Positions 7,175 through 12,277 of a stretch of DNA of 13,651 bases are shown one piece after another. The notes under the pieces are model-generated. The model had not been told where the DNA came from and did not search any database. It saw only the letters and a program-made list of their open reading frames with translations. Each line of letters starts with the position of its first letter. Within the stretch, counting starts at the first letter, position 1. The position numbers were made by a program, and so were the translations under genes. Source of the stretch: JAAEQG01 sp023133475 (lineage in GTDB: Bacteria; Planctomycetota; Phycisphaerae; UBA1845); contig DAOVLE010000146.1 in the NCBI GenBank assembly GCA_030631415.1, forward strand, positions 1-13,651, in the 5' to 3' direction.

Positions 7175-8543
7175 CATCCTGATTGTTGACGATGAGGCGT
7201 CGCTGCTCCGCTCGCTGAAGCTGCAATTGTCGAGGCTGGGGCACGAGTGCCGCGCCGTGGAGACCGTGGCGGCAGCGATGGAGGAGATCGGGGCACTGGC
7301 TCCGGAGTTGGCCATTGTGGACATCCGCCTGCCGGACGGCAACGGCTTGGACCTGATTCGTCACATCCGAGCGGACGGGCACACTTTTCCGATTGTGGTG
7401 CTGACAGCGTTCGGCTCCATCCCCAACGCGGTAACCGCCATGCGTGAGGGCACCAACGACTACATCGAGAAACCGGTCGATCTCGAGCAACTGAGCTTCA
7501 TCGTCGAGCGGAACCTGGAGACCGAGCGGCTTCGCGGGCGGATCGAGCTGTACGAGCGCACCTTGCCTGACAAGCGTAGCGCCGTGGAGATGATTGGCAA
7601 GAGTGAGGCCTTCCGGCGGGCGTTGGACCTTGCCGGGCTGGTGATCTCACCCGGTGTGACGACGGCGGCAGAGATGCCCACCGTGCTGCTCACCGGCGAG
7701 ACGGGGACCGGGAAAGACCTTTTCGCACGGCATATCCACTCGACAGGCCCGTTGGCGCCTCATCCTTTCGTGCACGTGGATTGTGCCTCGCTACCGCGTG
7801 AGTTGATCGAGTCGGAGTTGTTCGGCCACGAACGTGGTGCCTTCACCGATGCCAAGAGCACCAAGAAAGGTTTGCTCGAAATCTCATCGGGCGGCACGGT
7901 GTTCCTCAACGAGATCGCCGAGTTGCCCACCGAATTGCAATCCAAGCTTCTGACCACGCTGGAAGCCAAGAGCTTCAGGCGAGTGGGCGGGACCCGTGAC
8001 ATGCCCATGAACGCACGGATCATTGCCGCCACCAACGCGGAACTGGTAGAGCGGGTTAGAGACAAGCGATTCCGCGAAGACCTGTACTATCGCCTGAAGG
8101 TGTTCACCATCCACTTGCCTCCGCTGCGCGAGCGTGGCGACGACGTTATCCTGATGGCTGAGCATTTCGTCCGCAAGCTGTGCAAGAAGTACCGTAAGCC
8201 TGCCGCCCAGTTGTCCCAGGAGGCGCGGCGGCTGCTGGTGGGCTATCGTTGGCCTGGGAACGTCCGCGAGTTGTTGCACGTGTTGGAGCGTGCGGCATTG
8301 CTTCAGGAGGATGGGGTGATCGGGGCGGAACATCTCGGCATTGCCGGCACGGTGGGCTCGAGCACCACTGACGATCAGGCTCAAGGGCTGCTTGATTGCA
8401 CTTTGCCGGAACTGGAACGGCGTGCGATTCTGACAGCCATGAAACGGGCGGGCGGCAACGTCTCCAAAGCCGCCCGGCTGTTGGGGATCAGCCGCGGCGC
8501 ATTACGCCGGCGGTTGGAGTCCGCCTCAAACGAGCAACAGTAG
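7167..8543 (+). CDS. NtrC-family sigma-54-dependent response regulator
   Basis: 458 residues with three domains. The receiver has acidic pocket D8/D9, phospho-acceptor D52 in VDIRLPDG, T80 and K102. The AAA+ domain (about 142-385) has Walker A GETGTGKD (177-184), ESELFGHERGAFTDA (the sigma-54-contacting loop, GAFTDA at 224-229 instead of GAFTGA), Walker B TVFLNEI (Asn248-Glu249 instead of Asp-Glu) and arginine-finger region RFREDLYYRL (301-310). A Fis-type DNA-binding helix-turn-helix lies at 420-450 (GGNVSKAARLLGISRGALRRRL). It is expected to bind enhancers and remodel RNA polymerase-sigma54 when phosphorylated by the upstream kinase. The start is GTG at 7167, overlapping the kinase stop, with GAAGGGA 9 nt upstream. 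The TAG stop is contributed by the REP-like unit beginning at 8540. No sigma-54 promoter was seen in this window, so its targets are elsewhere or missed. Confidence 0.95.
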   Translation: MANILIVDDEASLLRSLKLQLSRLGHECRAVETVAAAMEEIGALAPELAIVDIRLPDGNGLDLIRHIRADGHTFPIVVLTAFGSIPNAVTAMREGTNDYIEKPVDLEQLSFIVERNLETERLRGRIELYERTLPDKRSAVEMIGKSEAFRRALDLAGLVISPGVTTAAEMPTVLLTGETGTGKDLFARHIHSTGPLAPHPFVHVDCASLPRELIESELFGHERGAFTDAKSTKKGLLEISSGGTVFLNEIAELPTELQSKLLTTLEAKSFRRVGGTRDMPMNARIIAATNAELVERVRDKRFREDLYYRLKVFTIHLPPLRERGDDVILMAEHFVRKLCKKYRKPAAQLSQEARRLLVGYRWPGNVRELLHVLERAALLQEDGVIGAEHLGIAGTVGSSTTDDQAQGLLDCTLPELERRAILTAMKRAGGNVSKAARLLGISRGALRRRLESASNEQQ

Positions 8544-8580
8544 GGTGGGTGGAGCCAGCCGCAGGCTGGCGAAACCCACC
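8540..8580 (+). repeat. Long REP-like unit (41 nt), left arm of inverted pair 4; supplies the regulator's stop codon
   Basis: GTAG foot (8540-8543), outer stem GGTGGGT/ACCCACC, inner stem CCAGCC/GGCTGG (7 bp with the flanking G-C) and loop GCA. The inner stem differs from the other long units at several positions on both sides yet stays fully paired. The TAG within the foot is the stop codon of the regulator gene. Confidence 0.88.
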
Positions 8581-8593
8581 ACACCGCTTAATA

Positions 8594-8648
8594 AGTCCAA
8601 AGTCCCTGGTCCAAAGTCCAAAGTTGGAAACCAGCGGGACTTTGGACT
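8594..8648. repeat. Inverted repeat nested between the long REP-like arms
   Basis: AGTCCAAAGTCCC (8594-8606) is perfectly complementary to 8636-8648, and the pairing extends inward (TGGT with ACCA) apart from a two-base bulge. It lies centrally between the arms at 8540-8580 and 8660-8700, making the whole segment a nested palindrome. Confidence 0.85.
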
Positions 8649-8659
8649 CGTCCCTGCTT

Positions 8660-8700
8660 GGTGGGTTCCACCTCGCTCCGCGAGGTTCCACCCACCCTAC
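8660..8700 (-). repeat. Long REP-like unit (41 nt), right arm of inverted pair 4
   Basis: On the minus strand it is identical over all 41 bases to 874-914: GTAG foot, outer stem GGTGGGT/ACCCACC, inner stem CCTCGC/GCGAGG. It lies in the convergent gap between the regulator and the hemerythrin-like gene. Confidence 0.9.
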
Positions 8701-8770
8701 ACCTGATGGTTGGGTGGCCCATGGCTTTAGCCGTGGGGGACGCGAATTGCATCAGGTATTCGCGTCCCCC
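8701..8770. repeat. Compact structured element with overlapping hairpins and a possible pseudoknot
   Basis: Two hairpins are visible. CCCATGGC/GCCGTGGG (8718-8725 with 8730-8737, one G-T wobble) has loop TTTA. A perfect 13-bp stem GGGGGACGCGAAT (8735-8747 with 8758-8770) has a 10-base loop. Eight bases of that loop (CATCAGGT, 8750-8757) are complementary to ACCTGATG at 8701-8708, allowing a pseudoknot. It may help end transcription from both convergent genes, but there is no T-run. Alternatively it is a second type of mobile repeat. Confidence 0.6.
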
Positions 8771-8805
8771 GTCGCGCTAGGCCCGGTGCACACTCTACGA
8801 TGGCT

Positions 8806-9282
8806 TCAGCCCTCTTCGCCGAACTCCGGGGCAAACAAGAATCCCACCAGCACCTCCTCGCTACGCTCATGCTGATTAACCTCCGAGAGAATAAACTCGA
8901 TACGCACCCGGCAGTTGTTGAGTGTCTCGGTGTCGGACGGATCAAGCTCCGCCAGTTCCTGATGCACGGAGTTGATCAAAGTCAGGATTCGCCCATGGGC
9001 TTGACGCAGATGTTCGATCTGCGGGGCGAATGAGGGCTGACGCTGTTCCACCGCAGTCATGAAACCGCCCACCTCTTCCAACGCGATCCGCTTGGTCATG
9101 TGGGCGCGGAACTGCTCGTATCGGTTCTTCAATTCCGCGAACCACTGCCGGCGATTTGAGTCGGGTATTTGACAGGCAACAGCCTTGAGGTTGGCAGTGA
9201 TTTCTCGGAGCATCAGATGTTCGTTGCGCAGGCGCTGGGCTATTCTCAGGTCTTTGAGTTCGGCAAGGTCTTGTTCTTGCAT
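8806..9282 (-). CDS. Hemerythrin-like (HHE-type) metal-binding domain protein
   Basis: 158 residues from the ATG at 9282, chosen because GAGGG (9289-9293) lies 6 nt upstream; a GTG at 9300 in the same frame would put that site inside the gene. The protein is all-helical with His and Glu spaced as in hemerythrin-like four-helix bundles: EH22LMLRE, H61MTKRIALEE, IEH91LRQAH96GRILTLI and NQH138ERSEEVL. The last two resemble the EHR-x-ILxLL and H-x-REE-VLFP segments of the family. Such proteins bind a di-iron centre and serve in oxygen or redox sensing, iron handling or nitrosative stress. There is no signal peptide, so it is cytoplasmic. It may be transcribed with the transporter gene upstream (gap 128 bases), but a candidate promoter lies in that gap. 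Family assignment rests on the motif pattern alone. Confidence 0.6.
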   Translation of the reverse strand: MQEQDLAELKDLRIAQRLRNEHLMLREITANLKAVACQIPDSNRRQWFAELKNRYEQFRAHMTKRIALEEVGGFMTAVEQRQPSFAPQIEHLRQAHGRILTLINSVHQELAELDPSDTETLNNCRVRIEFILSEVNQHERSEEVLVGFLFAPEFGEEG

Positions 9283-9324
9283 GATATTCCCTCGCAGCAC
9301 ACTTAACCCATACGCTGTTGTTCT

Positions 9325-9354
9325 ATTCTATACATCAGACAATCGTTCAGCCAA
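9325..9354 (-). promoter_or_regulatory. Candidate promoter for the hemerythrin-like gene
   Basis: Minus strand: -35 TTGGCT (9349-9354), 18-base spacer, -10 TAGAAT (9325-9330), with the start codon about 40 bases downstream. Consensus match only. Confidence 0.3.
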
Positions 9355-9390
9355 GTTCTCCGATTCCCGGTTTTCCGCAGTAGGGCAGGT

Positions 9391-9458
9391 CTGATTGGCC
9401 GGCCGCTCCCTTACGGTCGCGGTACTGATTGGGGGGCCGCTCCCTTGTGGTCGCGGGC
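9391..9458. repeat. 34-bp tandem duplication across the 3' end of the transporter gene
   Basis: Copies at 9391-9424 and 9425-9458 share CTGATTGG, GGCCGCTCCCTT and GGTCGCGG, and differ mainly at two dinucleotides (CC/GG and AC/GT). The unit is not a multiple of three, so the second copy met by the ribosome is read in another frame and supplies the TAA stop at 9411-9413. Confidence 0.8.
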
Positions 9459-10796
9459 TTCGTCGCGGGCGAGGCTTATGTAACCACCTAACGCTAAAAG
9501 GCTTATTGCCACTGCCACCATCCACACCCACCATCCGATCCAGCCGTAAAGCAGAATCCCCAGCCCGGGCATGATCAGCCCACGCAGCCCGGTCAGCGAA
9601 ACATGGATGCCCATATAAACCTCCGCCTCCTCGGGCTTGGCAAAGTGCAGGTGCCCGATGTGCCAGGCGACGATCCCACCACCAAAAGTTGCACCTTGCA
9701 GGATCGCACGCAACGCGAACCCACCCATCGCCAGCGGAATGACTATCGGCCCGAAACGCTCGGTGCTGACCACCAGAAACGTCGCCAGACCTCCGACCGC
9801 CAGCGAAAGAGTCCAGCCTATCGCGTTGACGATGCGAAAACGCACCACCCCGATCCGATCAAACAACCGCCCCCATCGGCCTAAGCTGCCGAACATCAGA
9901 AGCCGCGGGAGAACATCGAGCAACACGATGCTGATCGAGTAAAAACGCCCGATACCTGGGAGCAATTCGTCAGCCAGAATCGCCACCACCACCGTGCGCA
10001 CCATCAGATTGGCCACTCCACCCAGAAATTGGGCACTTAGGTATTTGCGAAACCGGCGGTCCTCTCGCAGAACCCGCAGCCCTCGCTCGAGGACCCGCCC
10101 GGGAGACAGCAGCGTAGTGAGGCTGAACGGCTCCACCCAGCCGGGATTGAGTTCTTCCTCGGCGGAAGTGCTTATGCGCCTCAGTTCATTCCGCTCACCG
10201 CGAACATGAACTCGTTGCACGATAAACACGCCGAACATGCCAAGCACCGCCGCCAGGGGGTAGGCATAGCGGTATGCACTATTGTCGTAATCAAACAGGC
10301 ATGAAACCGCCACCAGTACGATCATACTCAGAATCGCTCGCAAAGCCTGAAGCCTTGCGGTAATCCGTCCGCGCGCCGCAGCGGGATAATTCGATTTCCA
10401 AAGCGCCGACCGGGTCGTCACCACGCCGGTCATGCAGAATTGGGCACAAGCCATCTGTACGGCAAAACACCATCCACCCCATTGGTTTTGAGGCGTCAAG
10501 CCCACCGTGGCGGCGAACAGCAACACCCCACAACACGCCACGGTGAAAACCTGCAACTTACGCCGGCCGACGCAGAGCATGCCCCACAGCAGACTGGCCA
10601 GGAATGCCGCCACCGGGGTTGTGCTGGTCACCGTAATCAGCAACCTGCTCCCGTCGAAAGTCTCAGCCGCCACTACGGCGGAAATGTTCCCCTCCACCAT
10701 GCCGGCCAACAGACCCCACGGCAGCAGATGCAACACTTCGTAGTGGTAGTTTCGCCGGGTGAAAAACGGAAGTTGTCGAACGCCAAGCCAATCCAA
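9411..10796 (-). CDS. MFS-type membrane transporter (substrate unknown)
   Basis: 461 residues, highly hydrophobic, with about 10-12 predicted membrane helices in two halves joined by a charged cytoplasmic stretch (about residues 195-245: VQRVHVRGERNELRR through RVLREDRRFRKYL), the layout of major facilitator transporters. The N-terminus (TRRNYHYEVLHLLPWGLLAGMVEGN) resembles a planctomycete group of MFS-like proteins, but no substrate motif is visible. The start is TTG at 10796: an in-frame TGA lies 9 bases upstream and no ATG or GTG occurs before the first helix except a GTG at residue 21. The Shine-Dalgarno match is poor. The C-terminal residues (DHKGAAPQSVPRP) are encoded within a 34-bp tandem duplication that also supplies the stop codon. 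It diverges from the small membrane protein gene at 11032. Confidence 0.8.
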   Translation of the reverse strand: MDWLGVRQLPFFTRRNYHYEVLHLLPWGLLAGMVEGNISAVVAAETFDGSRLLITVTSTTPVAAFLASLLWGMLCVGRRKLQVFTVACCGVLLFAATVGLTPQNQWGGWCFAVQMACAQFCMTGVVTTRSALWKSNYPAAARGRITARLQALRAILSMIVLVAVSCLFDYDNSAYRYAYPLAAVLGMFGVFIVQRVHVRGERNELRRISTSAEEELNPGWVEPFSLTTLLSPGRVLERGLRVLREDRRFRKYLSAQFLGGVANLMVRTVVVAILADELLPGIGRFYSISIVLLDVLPRLLMFGSLGRWGRLFDRIGVVRFRIVNAIGWTLSLAVGGLATFLVVSTERFGPIVIPLAMGGFALRAILQGATFGGGIVAWHIGHLHFAKPEEAEVYMGIHVSLTGLRGLIMPGLGILLYGWIGWWVWMVAVAISLLALGGYISLARDEARDHKGAAPQSVPRP

Positions 10797-10840
10797 CGGA
10801 AGTCACTCTGGCATCGAGCGGGCTCAGAAGAAGACACCTT

Positions 10841-10879
10841 GTTGCCTCGTTGCCTCGTTGCCTTGTTGCCTCTTGCCTC
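10841..10879 (+). repeat. 8-bp tandem array (GTTGCCTC)n
   Basis: Four consecutive units (10841, 10849, 10857 with one change, 10865), then a partial copy (TTGCCTCA). It lies in the divergent gap between the transporter and the small membrane protein; no function is apparent. Confidence 0.8.
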
Positions 10880-10940
10880 ATCTTCAAGAGCACACACCCT
10901 ACCAGATCACACGCCGGCTTCAACTTCGTCGGCGGGCACA

Positions 10941-10969
10941 TTGCCGATTGCCGACGCTTCCCCTATAAT
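10941..10969 (+). promoter_or_regulatory. Candidate sigma-70-type promoter for the small membrane protein gene
   Basis: -35 TTGCCG (10941-10946), 17-base spacer, -10 TATAAT (10964-10969), a good spacing and a perfect -10. Transcription would start near 10976, leaving a leader of about 55 bases before the TTG start at 11032. Confidence 0.55.
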
Positions 10970-11020
10970 TACCCCCCGTGCATGGGGGCGGCTGTGCCGT
11001 TCGCCGAGATGAGTGCCCGC

Positions 11021-11025
11021 GAGGG
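11021..11025 (+). promoter_or_regulatory. Ribosome binding site deciding a TTG start
   Basis: GAGGG lies 6 bases before TTG at 11032. The in-frame ATG at 10978 sits essentially at the predicted transcription start and has no such site. Confidence 0.6.
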
Positions 11026-11031
11026 ACCAAC

Positions 11032-11532
11032 TTGAATCGCGTTACCCGTAACCGTCTATTGATTTGGATCATCTTCGTGGGGCTGGCCAACTTCGTCAGC
11101 TACACGATGGTATATTGGTGTATCGGTGGTGATGCCAAGAACGGGGTCATCCGCAACGGAGTGCACTACATTCGAGGGCACCATCTCCAGGCTCATGCCG
11201 GCGAGTTCGGGAGAGAGGCTCCGGTCAGCCGCAGAGTGTGGATTTACAGCTATATCCATTCGATCTCGATTTGGCCGACGATCGCCGCCGTGTTGGTCTC
11301 GATGTTCATACTGGCCAGACCGCACATCATCGCCACCATGAAGCAGGATGCGATGATCCGGGGAACCACCTTTGTCACGGTTGGCATTACGGTGGTGGTG
11401 CTGGTCACCGGAGCCAGTACGCTGTATTTTATACTGGACTTTTTCCGCGCTTTGGAGATCATCGGGAGCGAAGGAACTCTGGGAACATGGATACTGGGCT
11501 GCGGTGGTGGCAGCCATCCTTTTATCCCGTGA
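11032..11532 (+). CDS. Small three-helix membrane protein of unknown function
   Basis: 166 residues from TTG at 11032, chosen for the GAGGG site 6 nt upstream and the promoter at 10941-10969. An in-frame ATG at 10978 would add 18 Gly-, Cys- and Arg-rich residues that look like untranslated leader. Three hydrophobic segments are visible: about residues 9-29 (after a basic MNRVTRNR start, so the N-terminus is probably cytoplasmic), 74-95 and 112-136. A polar segment between the first two (residues 31-70) is His- and Arg-rich (RNGVHYIRGHHLQAHAGEFGR would lie outside the inner membrane). I recognise no family. It stands between the divergent transporter and the lysine-rich protein gene, with no evidence of co-transcription with either. 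Confidence 0.65.
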   Translation: MNRVTRNRLLIWIIFVGLANFVSYTMVYWCIGGDAKNGVIRNGVHYIRGHHLQAHAGEFGREAPVSRRVWIYSYIHSISIWPTIAAVLVSMFILARPHIIATMKQDAMIRGTTFVTVGITVVVLVTGASTLYFILDFFRALEIIGSEGTLGTWILGCGGGSHPFIP

Positions 11533-11643
11533 GGTTTTGGCTGAGCCGATTCCGCCCTTCGCGGCAGGGCCGACGGCAGCCCGCATAATGAAGGTTGACG
11601 CGTCACTAGATTGTCAGGTGCTCTGTGAACGATTCTAAAGCAA

Positions 11644-11722
11644 CATCCGCATCCACGTCCGCATCCACGTCCACGTCCACGTCCACGTCGACATCGACAT
11701 CGACATCGACATCGACAACGAC
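11644..11722 (+). repeat. Hexanucleotide array: TCCACG block, then TCGACA block
   Basis: Two abutting arrays: TCCACG-type units (some TCCGCA) from about 11644 to 11688, and TCGACA units from about 11688 to 11717, with degenerate ends. In the frame of the downstream gene it would encode alternating Ser-Thr. Because the unit is six bases, length changes would not shift the reading frame. Confidence 0.9.
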
Positions 11723-11732
11723 ACCATCCCCC

Positions 11733-11738
11733 AGGAGG
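11733..11738 (+). promoter_or_regulatory. Perfect Shine-Dalgarno before the lysine-rich protein
   Basis: AGGAGG lies just after the hexanucleotide array and 3 bases before ATG at 11742. The spacing is short, but it is the strongest ribosome site nearby, so it favours starting after the array. Confidence 0.55.
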
Positions 11739-11741
11739 AGT

Positions 11742-12179
11742 ATGAGTGCCAAGGAGCCACCACAGTTTAAGTGGAAGCTGGCCGGCTACGTGGATGGTCT
11801 TACCGTAACTTTGCTCAAAGCGGTCGAGCGTGGCGATGTCGAGTCTCAACTGGAGCGACTCGAAGCCGAAAGCTATTACCGGGAGCTGAAAATCTATCCC
11901 ATCGATTCCAAGATCCCCCCGGACCCGCTGGCAGCCAAGTTCGCCAAAGCCAGGAAGGCGGAGGCTTCCACTTCACACACCAAAAAGACCAGGAAAAAGG
12001 CCAAGAAGGCAAAAACCAAAGCTGCAACCGCAAAATCACAGACTAAAAGATCCTCGGAAAAGCCCGCTGCCAAGAAAACCGTGAGCAAGAAATCCGCCGC
12101 CCCCAAAAAGAAAACCGCCAAAACGTCAAAGACAACCACCAAGGCCAAAGTCGCCAAAAAGAAAACCGCCAGGAAATGA
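11742..12179 (+). CDS. Lysine-rich, histone H1-tail-like small protein
   Basis: 145 residues from the ATG at 11742, preceded by AGGAGG. Residues 1-70 are a mixed, probably folded segment (FKWKLAGYVDGLTVTLLKAV, then ERLEAESYYRELKIYP) that I do not recognise. Residues 70-145 are low-complexity Lys/Ala/Thr/Ser (KKTRKKAKKAKTKAATAK, then AAPKKKTAKTSKTT), like the tails of bacterial histone H1-like proteins, so nucleic-acid binding is a reasonable guess. The frame is also open upstream to a GTG at 11625 (weak AGGTG site, 4 nt), which would add 39 residues, mostly a Ser-Thr run encoded by the hexanucleotide array. Both starts are possible; the ribosome site favours the shorter form. It is followed by a REP-like unit and tyrS. 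Confidence 0.65.
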   Translation: MSAKEPPQFKWKLAGYVDGLTVTLLKAVERGDVESQLERLEAESYYRELKIYPIDSKIPPDPLAAKFAKARKAEASTSHTKKTRKKAKKAKTKAATAKSQTKRSSEKPAAKKTVSKKSAAPKKKTAKTSKTTTKAKVAKKKTARK

Positions 12180-12207
12180 TGCAACGGGGATTGTGTGCGA
12201 CTTCTGC

Positions 12208-12228
12208 GGCGGGTGGAACCCGCCCTAC
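12208..12228 (-). repeat. Short REP-like unit, unpaired, upstream of tyrS
   Basis: Minus-strand GTAG foot, stem GGCGGGT/ACCCGCC, loop TCC; identical to the other standard short units. It begins 28 bases after the stop codon of the lysine-rich protein gene and ends 49 bases before tyrS. Confidence 0.88.
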
Positions 12229-12265
12229 GTTTGTTGAATGGTAGCATCCATACGCCAGATTGATG

Positions 12266-12271
12266 AGGAGG
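12266..12271 (+). promoter_or_regulatory. Perfect Shine-Dalgarno deciding the tyrS start
   Basis: AGGAGG directly abuts an ATG at 12272 (spacing 0) and lies 6 bases before TTG at 12278. The spacing favours TTG as the start, or less likely an ATG at 12263 or 12272. Confidence 0.5.
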
Positions 12272-12277
12272 ATGACT

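Noticed and set aside
9379..9391. A further REP-like foot (GTAGGGCAGGT) next to the transporter
   Set aside because: The foot resembles the family but no complementary stem half follows, so it is at most a decayed copy.
10978..11031. Upstream ATG start for the small membrane protein
   Set aside because: It lies at the predicted transcription start, lacks a ribosome site, and encodes no plausible protein; TTG at 11032 has GAGGG at 6 nt.
11644..11722. Phase-variation switch by repeat slippage
   Set aside because: The unit is six bases, so gain or loss of units does not shift the reading frame; only length or expression level could vary.
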